NCBI RefSeq assembly: GCF_019209865.1
Contig: NZ_JAHUTT010000016.1
Location: forward strand, 1-64,000
Length of the DNA stretch: 64,000 nucleotides
Direction: 5' to 3'
Origin: Shewanella sp. NIFS-20-20
GTDB lineage: Bacteria; Pseudomonadota; Gammaproteobacteria; Enterobacterales; Shewanellaceae
The notes below the pieces were generated by a model. It ran no database searches, was not told the DNA's origin, and saw only the letters and a program-made list of their open reading frames with translations. Made by a program: the position numbers and the translations under genes. The first letter of the stretch is position 1. Every line of letters starts with the position of its first letter. Below, in pieces: positions 41,569 through 51,837 of the stretch.

Positions 41569-42756
41569 GAACGACTCGCGACACCAACTCATCATAATAC
41601 TGGCAGCGACTGCGCTAGCGTATCACTCAATCAGCCTCAGCCAGCGGCGGCTAAAGTTGCTAAGCCTAGATTGCAGTCACTCGATGCTCTTCGCGGCTTC
41701 GATATGTTCTGGATCTTAGGCGGCGAGGCCATCTTTGCCGCGCTATTTGTTGTCACCTCCTGGCGCGGATTTCAATGGCTAGATAGCCAGATGCACCATA
41801 GTGAATGGCATGGATTGACGTTTTACGACTTAATTTTCCCGCTGTTTATTTTCTTATCAGGCGTGGCCTTGGGCTTATCGGCTAAGCGCCTCGATGGACT
41901 GCCATTCGCTCAGCGCTTGCCCAACTATCGTCACGCGTTCACTCGATTATTGTTGCTCGTGCTATTTGGGATCTTATACAACCATGGCTGGGGCACGGGG
42001 GTCGAACTGGATCCCGAGCAAGTGCGTTATGCCAGCGTCTTAGCCCGCATAGGCTTTGCTTGGTTTTTTGCCGCGTTGATCGTGTGGCATACCTCAGTGA
42101 ATAGCCAATATTGGATAGCCGCTGCTATTTTAGTGGCCTATAGCCTATTACAACTGAGCCTTGGCCAGAGCGGGCAGCCATTCAGTCCCCATGGTTCAAT
42201 CAATGCCTGGGTTGATAGCCATTGGTTGCCTGGGATCACCTATCAGAATAAAGCCTATGATCCCGAAGGGTTGTTATCGACCTTACCGGCGATAGTTAAT
42301 GCGCTGGTGGGCGTGTTTGTTGGTCGCTTCATTAAACAGCAGTTAAGCGCAATCCGGGTGATAGCAGGCTTGTTGTCTCTGGCATCTGTCGCTATTCTTG
42401 CCGGCTTATTGTTATCGCCTTGGTTGCCTATCAATAAAGACTTATGGACAGCAAGCTTTGTCTTAGTGACCAGTGGTTACAGTATCTTATTATTTGCCTT
42501 GTTTTATTTCATGGTGGATGTGCTCAAATGGCACCGATTTTCACTATTTTTTGCGGTTATTGGCACCAATGCGATTGTCATTTATCTAGCCTCGAGCCTA
42601 GTGAATTGGCGTTACCTTGCTGACAGTGTGTTTGGTGGGCTGGTGGCCGCTGTACCATTGACTTGGCAGCCATTGCTGGCGGTGATGACATTACTGTTAG
42701 TGCAATGGTTGGTGTTGTATTGGTTATATAAACGTCAGATATTTTTTAAAGTGTGA
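41564..42756 (+). pseudogene. nagX: nagX, 3' portion (interrupted by prophage)
   Basis: The remainder of nagX, an inner-membrane protein of the DUF5009/heparan-alpha-glucosaminide-acetyltransferase-like family found in Shewanella NAG operons. With the three codons at 8926 it would make 398 aa. The conserved start RLQSLDALRGFDMFWILGGEA begins 35 codons after the junction; about ten membrane spans follow. An in-frame TAG lies just upstream in phage DNA, so no start exists except a TTG at 41671, which has no ribosome site. The gene is likely inactive unless a truncated form is made. Confidence 0.9.
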
Positions 42757-42784
42757 TGATATAGATGTTAGCACTGGCCACGAG

Positions 42785-42802
42785 GATGACAGCGCTGTCT
42801 TT
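42785..42802. promoter_or_regulatory. NagR operator upstream of nagP
   Basis: GATGACAGCGCTGTCTTT has a perfect GACAGCGCTGTC core and weaker outer arms. It gives nagP its own NagR control, so the transporter can still be induced although the prophage has split the cluster. Confidence 0.82.
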
Positions 42803-42923
42803 TTGTGGTTTGATAGATTAACAAGCCTGAAACAAAAACGATTTACCTCCAAGGTAAATGGCACGTAGCCATTAGGCGGGATGCCTATCGCTTAATAATG
42901 ATAACAAGGATATGAGGCAGGAT

Positions 42924-44246
42924 ATGAGTATGAGTGCGGTAAGTGAAGCTAAGGGTCGACCACAAAGTAGTGTGTTACCCATGACCATCATCGGCATATT
43001 ATTTTTTATTTTTGGTTTTGTCACTTGGTTGAATGGGTCGTTAATTCCCTTTCTTAAAATCATATGTGAACTGAACGAGTTCCAAGCGTTATTTGTGACA
43101 TTTGCCTTCTACATTGCTTATACCGTCATGGCATTGCCGATGTCGCATATTCTTAAGAAAACGGGGTATAAAAATGGCATGGCCATTGGCCTAGGTATTA
43201 TGGCGGTAGGTTCCTTGTTATTTATCCCTGCAGCGCAAACCGCCAATTATATGTTGTTCTTGGTGGCCTTGTTTGTTTTAGGTACTGGCTTAACTATTCT
43301 TCAGACCGCATCGAACCCTTATGTGGTGCATATTGGCCCGCGAGAAAGTGCGGCGATGCGTATCAGTATCATGGGGTTGATCAACAAAGGTGCTGGCGTA
43401 TTAGTGCCAATCTTATTTACCGCCTTGGTACTGGCTGGGTTAGATAACTTCAGTGCCGATCATCTCGCGGCATTAAATCCTAGCGAGCGCGCGGCGCAAA
43501 TTTCTGAGCTCTCCTCACGTTTAGTGGTGCCCTATCTCTATATGGCGGTTGCATTAGTCTTTTTGATTGCTTTGGTGAAGTTTTCCTCTTTGCCAGAACT
43601 GCAGTTTGATGAAGATGAGACTGAGCATATGGATGCCAAGGGGATTATCCATTTCCCACAAGTGGTTCTCGGCGCGATTGCCTTATTCTGCTATGTAGGG
43701 ATTGAAGTAATTGCTGGTGATACCATTGGTTTATATGGCGAATCCATCGGTGTGGCTCATTTTGCATCATTAACCTCATACACAATGGTGTTTATGGTGG
43801 TGGGTTACTTGATTGGCGTAACCTGTATTCCACGGTTTTTTAGCCAAGAAACTGCCTTAATTGGCTCGGCCATTGCGGGTGTCGTCTGTGTGCTTGGTGC
43901 CACATTGTCCTCAACGGAATCGACCCTGATGGCTGATATCATCTGGGGCTGGTCTGGCATTCCGGTTATCCCTGACTCAGTGACATTCGTCGCCTTGATG
44001 GGGCTAGCTCATGCCTTGGTCTGGCCGGCGGTCTGGCCGTTGGCCTTGCAAGGCTTGGGTAAATTTACCGCTCAAGGCTCAGCTTTACTGATCATGGGCA
44101 TTTCGGGTGGCGCTATCTTGCCACTGGTCTTTGGTAAAATCGCCCATTTTGCTGATATCCAATTGGCTTACTGGATAGGCTTACCTTGTTATCTGTTTAT
44201 TTTCTTTTATGCGATTAAAGGGCATAAGATGCGCCGCTGGCAATAG
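42924..44246 (+). CDS. nagP: N-acetylglucosamine permease, MFS (FHS family)
   Basis: A 440-aa major-facilitator sugar importer with 12 predicted membrane helices. The motif LFFIFGFVTWLNGSLIPFLK near residue 22 and LQTASNPYVVHIGP in the middle are typical of the fucose/glucose/NAG group. The ATG at 42924 has GAGGCAGGAT upstream; an ATG at 42912 is an alternative. It supplies NAG to NagK, replacing a PTS. Confidence 0.92.
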   Translation: MSMSAVSEAKGRPQSSVLPMTIIGILFFIFGFVTWLNGSLIPFLKIICELNEFQALFVTFAFYIAYTVMALPMSHILKKTGYKNGMAIGLGIMAVGSLLFIPAAQTANYMLFLVALFVLGTGLTILQTASNPYVVHIGPRESAAMRISIMGLINKGAGVLVPILFTALVLAGLDNFSADHLAALNPSERAAQISELSSRLVVPYLYMAVALVFLIALVKFSSLPELQFDEDETEHMDAKGIIHFPQVVLGAIALFCYVGIEVIAGDTIGLYGESIGVAHFASLTSYTMVFMVVGYLIGVTCIPRFFSQETALIGSAIAGVVCVLGATLSSTESTLMADIIWGWSGIPVIPDSVTFVALMGLAHALVWPAVWPLALQGLGKFTAQGSALLIMGISGGAILPLVFGKIAHFADIQLAYWIGLPCYLFIFFYAIKGHKMRRWQ

Positions 44247-44264
44247 CCGGCAGCCTCTGGATAA

Positions 44265-44288
44265 AGTCACCTGCGGGTGGCTTTTTTT
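44265..44288 (+). terminator. Terminator after nagP
   Basis: AGTCACC and GGTGGCT pair over TGCG, followed by seven T. It starts 18 nt after the nagP stop. Confidence 0.82.
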
Positions 44289-44342
44289 ATGGGGTGCTTC
44301 TGGGGCGGCAGTGCAGTGACACGCTGCCGAATCGTTAGATAC

Positions 44343-44366
44343 AAAAAAACCACCTAAAAGGTGGTT
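44343..44366 (-). terminator. Terminator of the tRNA-Phe/Thr operon
   Basis: AACCACCT and AGGTGGTT form an 8-bp stem; on the minus strand it is followed by a T-run. It lies 12 nt after the tRNA-Thr CCA end. Confidence 0.85.
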
Positions 44367-44378
44367 GTTTTGTTTATA

Positions 44379-44454
<76 letters not shown>

Positions 44455-44460
44455 TAAATT

Positions 44461-44536
44461 TGGTGCCCGAACCCGGAATCGAACCAGGGACACGAGGATT
44501 TTCAATCCTCTGCTCTACCGACTGAGCTATTCGGGC
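44461..44536 (-). tRNA. tRNA-Phe (anticodon GAA)
   Basis: A 76-nt cloverleaf with acceptor GCCCGAA/TTCGGGC, encoded CCA and anticodon loop TTGAAAA (GAA, Phe). It is first in the operon, 6 nt before tRNA-Thr. Confidence 0.95.
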
Positions 44537-44590
44537 AACTAACGTCAGAGTTAGTCTGCTATCAAACCGCTGTCGCTGCTTGATGGCGCT

Positions 44591-44619
44591 ATAATAGAGG
44601 CCTGCTTCGGTACTGGCAA
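44591..44619 (-). promoter_or_regulatory. Sigma-70 promoter of the tRNA-Phe/Thr operon
   Basis: On the minus strand TTGCCA (44619-44614), a 17-nt spacer and TATTAT (44596-44591) are followed by a GC-rich AGCGCC discriminator, typical of stringently controlled stable-RNA promoters. Confidence 0.75.
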
Positions 44620-44700
44620 GTCGTTTTTTTAAAGTAACGAGTTGTTTGCTCAGCTTTTAGCCTGTTGGTTGCATTTATCATCACAATGATTGAAAACTGA

Positions 44701-45567
44701 CTATGTCTTCATTTGGTGATGGCGTATTTGCCAAATAGTGTGCACGCCTAACGTCAGTAAAATGATCGCCCCGCCGGTCAGATCATTGTTTGATGGCACA
44801 TCGCCGATGAATAAATAGACATATAAAGGGCCGAGTAGGACTTCGGCTAACAAAATAAAGCTGGTTTGCGCCGCTGGAATATACGCGGGCGATTTTGAAA
44901 TGCACAGGTAAGCGCTAGGCACGACCACGCCGCCTAAGATCACTAAATAAATAAACTGACTTTGGCTAACGCTCAAGGGGCTGGCGCCTTTATATAATGA
45001 GAATAGCGCGATGAGAATACCTGAGTTAATTAAGAAATTGGCAGCATGCTGGCCCTTGGTTTTACGCATGATAACTAAGTAGATGGCGGTAGACATGGCG
45101 GTAAATAGGGCGTAGAGATTACCGACCCATTGGCCTTGGCCTGGCGCAAAGGCAAAGATAAGCCATATCCCGGAGACGGCAATGGCGATTGCCAGTTGGG
45201 TTGGACGTTCAATTTTTTCCTTGAGCAACAACAAGGCAAGCAATGCCGTAAATAATGGCGCGGTATTGACTATCACCAAGGTACTGGCGACTTGCGTGTG
45301 ATCGAGCGACTCCACAAAACAGATAGTCGACGCGGCAAATAATATCCCTGCTAGTAGCACCAATTTAGTCGGTGGAGTAAAATCACTCACTAATTCATCA
45401 CGATTACACAGTAATTGGATGAATAACAGCGAGGTTGCTTGCAATGCTCCCCGCCAAAAGAGCAAGTCCCAAGGCGAACCACCGATAAGGCGAACTAACA
45501 GGCTATCAAAGCTTAGGATCATGATGCCTGCAAAGGCCAACCAAAGACCTCGTTGTTGATCTGTCAT
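44701..45567 (-). CDS. EamA/DMT-family inner-membrane transporter
   Basis: A 288-aa protein with ten predicted membrane helices in two EamA repeats (WLAFAGIMILSFDSLLVRLI at the start; a second half from about residue 145). Members export metabolites or drugs; the substrate cannot be told from sequence. It is a lone gene between the tRNAs and greA and reads against greA. Confidence 0.88.
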   Translation of the reverse strand: MTDQQRGLWLAFAGIMILSFDSLLVRLIGGSPWDLLFWRGALQATSLLFIQLLCNRDELVSDFTPPTKLVLLAGILFAASTICFVESLDHTQVASTLVIVNTAPLFTALLALLLLKEKIERPTQLAIAIAVSGIWLIFAFAPGQGQWVGNLYALFTAMSTAIYLVIMRKTKGQHAANFLINSGILIALFSLYKGASPLSVSQSQFIYLVILGGVVVPSAYLCISKSPAYIPAAQTSFILLAEVLLGPLYVYLFIGDVPSNNDLTGGAIILLTLGVHTIWQIRHHQMKT

Positions 45568-45788
45568 AAGGCTTCTCGTTTTATCTGACTGGCAGAAGTA
45601 TAGAACACCTGCTTAGCAAATATTTTTTCATGGAGATTCTTTCATATGGACGCAAGCTTGGGTAAGCTGTAATACATTCTTATGCACCGCCTCATCCACG
45701 AGCTGCGGCAGCAATTCCACCCTATTTTGAGCCAAATGAGCACTGTCTTGTTTGGACTACTGTTGTTTAATGGAGACACAGGACTGTT

Positions 45789-46265
45789 ATGAATAAGGTT
45801 CCAATGACCGTCGTTGGCGCAGAAACTTTGCGCAAAGAGCTGGACTTTTTAAAGTTTGATAGACGCCCTAAGATTACCGAAGCCATTGCTACGGCGCGTG
45901 AACTTGGTGATTTAAAGGAGAATGCTGAGTATCACGCTGCGCGTGAAGAGCAGGGCATTTGTGAAGCGCGAATTCGGGATATTGAAGGCAAACTGTCGAA
46001 TGCACAGATCATTGATGTCACTAAAATGGACAACACAGGTAAGGTCATTTTTGGTACCACAGTGACCATTTTGAACTTAAATACCGATGATGAAGTGACC
46101 TACCGCATCGTCGGTGACGATGAAGCCAACTTTAAACTGAACCTCATTTCCGTCAATTCACCGATCGCTCGTGGGTTAATTGGCAAGAACATCGATGACG
46201 AAGTGACCATTGTCACTCCCGGTGGCGTGACAGATTTTGAAATTGTTGCCGTCGAATATATTTAA
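45789..46265 (+). CDS. greA: Transcription elongation factor GreA
   Basis: A 158-aa protein, the standard GreA length. It inserts a coiled coil in the RNA polymerase secondary channel and triggers cleavage of backtracked RNA. The acidic tip residues are in [20 protein letters not shown]; the C-terminal FKBP-like domain ends in [11 protein letters not shown]. Confidence 0.97.
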   Translation: MNKVPMTVVGAETLRKELDFLKFDRRPKITEAIATARELGDLKENAEYHAAREEQGICEARIRDIEGKLSNAQIIDVTKMDNTGKVIFGTTVTILNLNTDDEVTYRIVGDDEANFKLNLISVNSPIARGLIGKNIDDEVTIVTPGGVTDFEIVAVEYI

Positions 46266-46272
46266 TGGATAC

Positions 46273-46303
46273 AAAAAAGCCGCTAATCGTTAGCGGCTTT
46301 TTT
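46273..46303. terminator. Bidirectional terminator between greA and yhbY
   Basis: AAAAAAGCCGCTAA and TTAGCGGCTTTTTT form a 14-bp perfect stem over TCG. It serves the convergent greA and yhbY genes. Confidence 0.93.
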
Positions 46304-46311
46304 GTTGAAAC

Positions 46312-46611
46312 TTACTTGGCTCGTGGCAAAGCAATCTTCATTTCTTCTGACTGACGGAACAACACCAGTATATGGCCAATTACTTGGACTTTTTCAGACT
46401 GAGTTTCACGGACAATAGCATCTACAATGGCGGCTTTCATGTCGCGGTCACTGGTGGCTACCTTCACTTTAATCAGTTCATGATGACCGAGTGCATTATC
46501 GATTTCAGCCAGTACACCTTCGGTTAACCCGTTGGATCCCAGCAACACCACAGGCTTTAAGTTGTGCGCCAATGCTTTGAGGTGTTGTTTCTGTTTGGTT
46601 GTTAAGTTCAT
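46312..46611 (-). CDS. yhbY: Ribosome assembly RNA-binding protein YhbY
   Basis: A 99-aa CRM-domain protein that associates with 50S precursors. MNLTTKQKQHLKALAHNLKP and the LLGSNGLTEGVLAEI motif match YhbY closely. The ATG at 46611 is the conserved start; three extra codons upstream are open. It is divergent from rlmE, as in E. coli. Confidence 0.95.
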   Translation of the reverse strand: MNLTTKQKQHLKALAHNLKPVVLLGSNGLTEGVLAEIDNALGHHELIKVKVATSDRDMKAAIVDAIVRETQSEKVQVIGHILVLFRQSEEMKIALPRAK

Positions 46612-46637
46612 TTCTACCAACTTTATGCTGAGTTACT

Positions 46638-46667
46638 GTTGAAAAACCGCTATTCTACCCTTATATA
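46638..46667 (+). promoter_or_regulatory. Overlapping sigma-32 and sigma-70 promoters for rlmE-ftsH
   Basis: GTTGAAA (46638-46644), 13 nt, then CCCTTATAT (46658-46666) fits the heat-shock consensus CTTGAAA / CCCCATNT. The same bases give a sigma-70 reading TTGAAA, 17 nt, TATATA. rlmE-ftsH is a known heat-shock operon in E. coli. Confidence 0.65.
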
Positions 46668-46701
46668 GGCTCAGTGTAATACTCATTTTCACGGAAATTC
46701 G

Positions 46702-47331
46702 ATGTCAGGTAAAAAACGTTCAGCCAGCTCAAACCGCTGGATGCTCGAGCATTTTGATGATCATTATGTCAAATTAGCTCAAAAACAAGGTTTGCGATCG
46801 CGAGCAGCATTCAAGTTAGAAGAGTTGCAACAAAAGGATAAGTTAATTAAACCCGGCATGACAGTCGTCGATTTGGGGGCTGCGCCTGGGGGCTGGTCAC
46901 AAGTGGCGGTGAAGTTGCTTGGGGGTAAGGGTAAGGTCATTGCATGTGACATTTTACCGATGGATCCGATTGTGGGTGTTGATTTCTTACAAGGCGATTT
47001 CCGTGAAGATAAAGTATTGGAGGCTCTATTAACGCGAGTCGGCGATGCCAAAGTCGATATCGTGTTGTCAGATATGGCGCCCAATATGAGTGGTACCGGG
47101 GGGGTTGATCAGCCCCGAGCTATGTATTTGGTGGAACTGGCGCTTGATATGTGTCACCAAGTTTTAGCACCCAATGGTAGTTTTGCCGTTAAGGTCTTTC
47201 AGGGGGAGGGCTTTGACGAATACATGAAAGCGGTGAAGGATGCCTTCCAGGTAGTCAAAACCCGTAAACCAGACTCATCACGCCCACGTTCGCGTGAAGT
47301 CTATCTTGTGGCGACAGGTTACAAGTTGTAG
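46702..47331 (+). CDS. rlmE: 23S rRNA 2'-O-ribose methyltransferase RlmE (FtsJ/RrmJ)
   Basis: A 209-aa SAM-dependent enzyme that methylates U2552 of 23S rRNA late in 50S assembly. The SAM motif [15 protein letters not shown] is at about residue 55 and the catalytic K-D-K-E set includes K in [10 protein letters not shown] in DMAPNMSG and K in VKVFQGEG. It is followed by ftsH. Confidence 0.97.
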   Translation: MSGKKRSASSNRWMLEHFDDHYVKLAQKQGLRSRAAFKLEELQQKDKLIKPGMTVVDLGAAPGGWSQVAVKLLGGKGKVIACDILPMDPIVGVDFLQGDFREDKVLEALLTRVGDAKVDIVLSDMAPNMSGTGGVDQPRAMYLVELALDMCHQVLAPNGSFAVKVFQGEGFDEYMKAVKDAFQVVKTRKPDSSRPRSREVYLVATGYKL

Positions 47332-47375
47332 TAATCTAGCGTTAATCATCGCAAGACTTTAAGAGGTCGAGTAAT

Positions 47376-49352
47376 TTGAGTGACATGGCAAAAAATCTAA
47401 TACTCTGGGTGGTCATCGCCGTCGTACTGATGTCGGTGTTCCAGGGATACTCCCCCTCTTCTTCCTCCGCGCAGAAGATGGATTATTCAACTTTTTTGGA
47501 TGCTAACCAAAAAAGTAATATCGCGTCGGTAGTTATTGCTAGCGACCAACGGACTATTGATGGAGTTAAGCGCAGCGGTGAAAAATTCACCACTATCATG
47601 CCGATTTACGATCAAGATCTGATAAATGACTTGATGAGTAAAGGTGTCATAGTGTCGGGTAAAGAAGCCGAACAAACGGGTTTTCTAACCCAAATCTTTA
47701 TTTCTTGGTTCCCCATGCTGTTGTTGATTGGTGTGTGGATCTTCTTTATGCGTCAAATGCAAGGTGGCGGTGGTAAAGGTGCGATGTCGTTTGGTAAAAG
47801 CAAAGCCAAACTGATGGGCGAAGACCAAATCAAAACCACCTTCGTTGATGTGGCCGGTTGTGATGAAGCCAAAGAAGAAGTGAAGGAGTTAGTGGATTAC
47901 TTACGTGACCCGACTAAATTCCAACGTCTTGGCGGCCGTATTCCAACGGGTGTGTTAATGGTTGGCCCACCGGGTACCGGTAAAACCTTACTAGCCAAAG
48001 CCATTGCCGGTGAAGCTAAGGTGCCTTTCTTTACCATTTCGGGCTCTGACTTTGTTGAAATGTTTGTCGGTGTCGGTGCATCTCGTGTGCGTGACATGTT
48101 CGAGCAAGCGAAGAAATCAGCCCCTTGTATTATCTTTATCGATGAAATCGATGCGGTCGGTCGTCAACGTGGGGCCGGTTTAGGCGGTGGACATGACGAG
48201 CGTGAGCAAACATTAAACCAAATGTTGGTTGAAATGGATGGTTTTGAAGGTAACGAAGGCATTATTGTGATTGCTGCGACTAACCGTCCTGACGTATTGG
48301 ATGCGGCATTATTGCGTCCAGGCCGTTTTGACCGCCAAGTGGTGGTGGGGTTACCGGATGTTCGCGGCCGTGAGCAGATCTTGAAAGTTCACATGCGTAA
48401 AGTCCCCATTGGTGATGATGTCAAAGCCAGCGTGATTGCACGTGGTACGCCAGGGTTCTCGGGTGCTGATTTGGCTAACTTAGTCAACGAAGCCGCTTTG
48501 TTTGCTGCCCGTGGTAATCGCCGCGTCGTAGGCATGGAAGAGTTTGAGCGCGCCAAAGACAAGATCATGATGGGTGCTGAACGTCGCTCGATGGTGATGT
48601 CTGAAGCCGATAAAGAAATGACGGCTTATCATGAAGCTGGGCATGCCATTGTCGGTTATTTGATGCCGGAACATGATCCCGTCCATAAAGTCACTATCAT
48701 CCCTCGTGGTCGTGCTTTAGGGGTGACCTTCTTCTTACCTGAGGCCGATGCTGTCAGCCAGAGTCGTCGTAAGCTCGAATGCCAAGTGTCGGTGGCGTAT
48801 GGTGGCCGTTTAGCCGAAGAAATGATTTATGGCCGTGATCAAGTGTCAACGGGCGCCTCACAAGATATTAAGTATGCGACGTCGATTGCTCGTAACATGG
48901 TGACTCAGTGGGGCTTCTCAGACAAGCTTGGACCGTTATTGTATGCCGAAGAAGATGGTGAAGTCTTTTTAGGGCGTTCAATGGCAAAATCTAAGCATAT
49001 GTCTGATGAAACTGCCACGATCATTGATGCTGAAATTAAAGCCATTATTGATAGAAACTATCAGCGTACTCAGCAGATTTTGACAGATAATTTAGATATC
49101 TTACATGCCATGAAAGATGCCTTAATGAAGTATGAAACTATTGATTCTCCGCAGATTGACGATTTGATGGCTCGCCGTGAAGTTCGCCCGCCAGCGGATT
49201 GGCAAGACGATAATCAATCGCGAGATGATAATAACACTCCTAATGCTCGCCCCGCTGAGCAAACTGAGAGTGACCATACTGAACCTAAGGTGACCTCTGA
49301 GCCTAAGCCAGAAACACCGCTCAAGGACAGTGGCGAAGCCGATATTAAATAA
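47376..49352 (+). CDS. ftsH: ATP-dependent zinc metalloprotease FtsH
   Basis: A 658-aa membrane protease that degrades misfolded membrane proteins, sigma-32 and LpxC. Two membrane helices (about 7-25 and 108-125) flank a periplasmic domain. Walker A GPPGTGKT, Walker [10 protein letters not shown], the second-region-of-homology arginines and the zinc motif HEAGH are present. The TTG at 47376 is well placed behind GAGGTCGAG; the ATG three codons later is too far from it. The C-terminal tail is acidic and variable. Confidence 0.96.
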   Translation: MSDMAKNLILWVVIAVVLMSVFQGYSPSSSSAQKMDYSTFLDANQKSNIASVVIASDQRTIDGVKRSGEKFTTIMPIYDQDLINDLMSKGVIVSGKEAEQTGFLTQIFISWFPMLLLIGVWIFFMRQMQGGGGKGAMSFGKSKAKLMGEDQIKTTFVDVAGCDEAKEEVKELVDYLRDPTKFQRLGGRIPTGVLMVGPPGTGKTLLAKAIAGEAKVPFFTISGSDFVEMFVGVGASRVRDMFEQAKKSAPCIIFIDEIDAVGRQRGAGLGGGHDEREQTLNQMLVEMDGFEGNEGIIVIAATNRPDVLDAALLRPGRFDRQVVVGLPDVRGREQILKVHMRKVPIGDDVKASVIARGTPGFSGADLANLVNEAALFAARGNRRVVGMEEFERAKDKIMMGAERRSMVMSEADKEMTAYHEAGHAIVGYLMPEHDPVHKVTIIPRGRALGVTFFLPEADAVSQSRRKLECQVSVAYGGRLAEEMIYGRDQVSTGASQDIKYATSIARNMVTQWGFSDKLGPLLYAEEDGEVFLGRSMAKSKHMSDETATIIDAEIKAIIDRNYQRTQQILTDNLDILHAMKDALMKYETIDSPQIDDLMARREVRPPADWQDDNQSRDDNNTPNARPAEQTESDHTEPKVTSEPKPETPLKDSGEADIK

Positions 49353-49367
49353 TCGGTTGATATAAAA

Positions 49368-49393
49368 AAGAAAACCCCGAAAGGGGTTTTCTT
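49368..49393 (+). terminator. Terminator/attenuator between ftsH and folP
   Basis: AAGAAAACCCC and GGGGTTTTCTT pair over GAAA. It lies 16 nt after ftsH and only 16 nt before folP, so it may reduce and not abolish folP expression. Confidence 0.75.
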
Positions 49394-49408
49394 GTTTACG
49401 GAGAGTAA

Positions 49409-50251
49409 ATGAAAACACTTCACTCAAAAGGACTGGTGCTGGATTTGACCCAACCTGTGGTGATGGGGATTGTGAATACCACCCCTGATTCATTTTCAGA
49501 CGGTGGCCATTTCTTCGGCGTTGAGCAAGCGTGTGCCCATGCTGAGCAATTGATTAGTGAAGGGGCGAAAATCATCGATATCGGCGGCGAGTCAACGCGC
49601 CCCGGTGCGCCGTTAGTTAGTGTCGAACAAGAGTTGGCACGCGTTATCCCTGTCATTGAATACATCAGTCGTCGCCATAATGTGTGGTTATCGATAGATA
49701 CCAGTAAACCTGAAGTGATGGCCGGCGCCGTTGCTGCCGGTTGCCATCTGATCAATGATGTTCGCGCCTTAACTGAACCCGGAGCCCTTGCCATGGCCGC
49801 GCAATTGCAAGTGCCTGTTTGCTTAATGCATATGCAAGGTCAACCGCAAACCATGCAAGCGAACCCAAGCTATGATGACCTTATTAAGGAGGTGACTGAG
49901 TTTTTTAAGGCTCGTATCACAGCATGTGTGTCTGCAGGTATCAGTTTAGATAATATTATCTTGGATCCCGGATTCGGATTTGGTAAAACCTTGGCTCATA
50001 ATTACCAGCTACTTGCTAACCTATCTAAATTTACTTCATTGCAGTTGCCCTTACTTATCGGGCTTTCTCGTAAAAGTATGATTGGTCAATTATTGGGGCG
50101 AGAGGTGGATCAGCGAGTCAGTGGCAGTGTGAGCGCCGCCTTACTGGCATGCCAGCAAGGTGCCAATATCATTCGTGTGCATGATGTCGCGCCAACAATA
50201 GATATGCTCAAAGTCTGGCAAATGACCCAGGCTCACGGCCAACATGGCTGA
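49409..50251 (+). CDS. folP: Dihydropteroate synthase
   Basis: A 280-aa folate-pathway enzyme and sulfonamide target. Signature segments are MGIVNTTPDSFSDGG, IDIGGESTRPGA, and the later DPGFGFGKT and IGLSRKSMIG. The order ftsH-folP-glmM is conserved. Confidence 0.96.
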   Translation: MKTLHSKGLVLDLTQPVVMGIVNTTPDSFSDGGHFFGVEQACAHAEQLISEGAKIIDIGGESTRPGAPLVSVEQELARVIPVIEYISRRHNVWLSIDTSKPEVMAGAVAAGCHLINDVRALTEPGALAMAAQLQVPVCLMHMQGQPQTMQANPSYDDLIKEVTEFFKARITACVSAGISLDNIILDPGFGFGKTLAHNYQLLANLSKFTSLQLPLLIGLSRKSMIGQLLGREVDQRVSGSVSAALLACQQGANIIRVHDVAPTIDMLKVWQMTQAHGQHG

Positions 50252-50354
50252 AATTAGTGGTGTAATCGTCGATAGTAAAGGATCATCGCTTATGATTTAC
50301 TGGCGGTGGTGGTAAGTCGCTTTTTAAGCTTATACAGAAATAATGGATACAATA

Positions 50355-51689
50355 ATGAGAAAGTTTTTTGGAACGGACGGTATTCGCGGCAAAGTTGGCG
50401 CGGGCAAGATGACCCCCGAATTAGCCTTAAAATTGGGCTGGGCTGCTGGGCGAGTATTATCTCGCAGCGGCACTCGTAAAGTCATTATTGGCAAAGATAC
50501 CCGTATTTCGGGCTATTTATTTGAATCAGCCCTAGAGGCCGGTTTATCGGCAGCCGGCTTGAATGTGATGCTGTTAGGGCCGATGCCGACTCCGGCAGTC
50601 GCCTACTTGACTCGCACCTTCCGCGCCGAGGCTGGCGTGGTGATCAGTGCCTCTCATAATCCGTATTATGATAATGGTATCAAATTCTTCTCAACCACAG
50701 GCTGTAAATTAGATGATGTAGTCGAGCTTGAAATTGAAGCTGAACTCGAAAAGCCGATGACTTGTGTGGAATCTCATTTATTGGGTAAGGTCTCCCGCGT
50801 TGAGGATGCCGCTGGGCGTTACATCGAATATTGTAAAGGTAATTTCCCGGCTGAATTTACCTTAGAAGGCTTAAAGATAGTGGTCGATTGCGCGCATGGT
50901 GCCACTTATCATATTGCGCCCAATGTATTCCGTGAGCTCGGCGCTGAGGTTATCACCATTGGCACCAGTCCTAACGGCGTTAATATCAATCTTGACTGTG
51001 GCGCAACCTCGATGGCGGCCATTCAAGCTAAGGTGGTAGAAACCGGCAGTGATTTAGGTATTGCACTTGATGGCGACGGCGACCGGATCATGATGGTGAA
51101 TCGACATGGTGAGGTAATCGATGGCGATCAAATTCTGTATATCCTCGCCATGGATGCCAACGCGCGTGACACCTTGAAAGGCGGAGTCGTTGGCACCTTG
51201 ATGTCAAACCTAGGGTTTGAGTTGGCCCTGCAAGCTGCCGGTATTCCTTTTGCGCGTTCAGCCGTCGGTGATCGCTATGTCATGGAACTCTTAAAAGAAA
51301 AGAATTGGCGTTTAGGTGGTGAAAACTCCGGCCATATCTTAAGCCTAGATAATGGAACGACTGGCGATGGCATTATTGCCGGCGTGCTGGTGTTAGCTGC
51401 TATGCGCCGTCAGCAATTGAGCTTGGAAGCCTTAACGGCGGATCTCACCATGTTCCCACAGATATTGGTGAATGTTCGCTTTGAGGGCCAAAGCGATCCG
51501 TTATCATCTGAACGGGTCAAACAAGCCGTGAGCCAGGTTGAAGCGCAGTTAGGTCAGCGCGGGCGCGTGTTGTTAAGAAAATCTGGCACCGAGCCATTAA
51601 TTCGGGTGATGGTCGAGGGCGAAGATGCGTCTGAGGTCGAACAATTTGCTCACCAAATCGCCGCAGCCGTAACTGAGGCCGCTAAGTAA
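50355..51689 (+). CDS. glmM: Phosphoglucosamine mutase
   Basis: A 444-aa enzyme converting glucosamine-6-phosphate to glucosamine-1-phosphate for peptidoglycan and LPS. The phosphoserine loop is [14 protein letters not shown], the metal loop DGDGDRIMM, and the sugar-binding loop GGENSGH. The ATG at 50355 gives the usual [12 protein letters not shown] start; the frame four codons longer is also open. Confidence 0.96.
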   Translation: MRKFFGTDGIRGKVGAGKMTPELALKLGWAAGRVLSRSGTRKVIIGKDTRISGYLFESALEAGLSAAGLNVMLLGPMPTPAVAYLTRTFRAEAGVVISASHNPYYDNGIKFFSTTGCKLDDVVELEIEAELEKPMTCVESHLLGKVSRVEDAAGRYIEYCKGNFPAEFTLEGLKIVVDCAHGATYHIAPNVFRELGAEVITIGTSPNGVNINLDCGATSMAAIQAKVVETGSDLGIALDGDGDRIMMVNRHGEVIDGDQILYILAMDANARDTLKGGVVGTLMSNLGFELALQAAGIPFARSAVGDRYVMELLKEKNWRLGGENSGHILSLDNGTTGDGIIAGVLVLAAMRRQQLSLEALTADLTMFPQILVNVRFEGQSDPLSSERVKQAVSQVEAQLGQRGRVLLRKSGTEPLIRVMVEGEDASEVEQFAHQIAAAVTEAAK

Positions 51690-51837
51690 ATGATTGGGCA
51701 AGGCAACTTGCCCAATTAATGTTCTGCGGGAGCAAAAAGTAAGCATTCGCACTCACTTAGATGATTTTTATAAGTTTAGCTATTGTAACTTGCTAAGGGG
51801 TTCGATATTATCCCTCCCGCTTTCAGAGGAGACAGAG

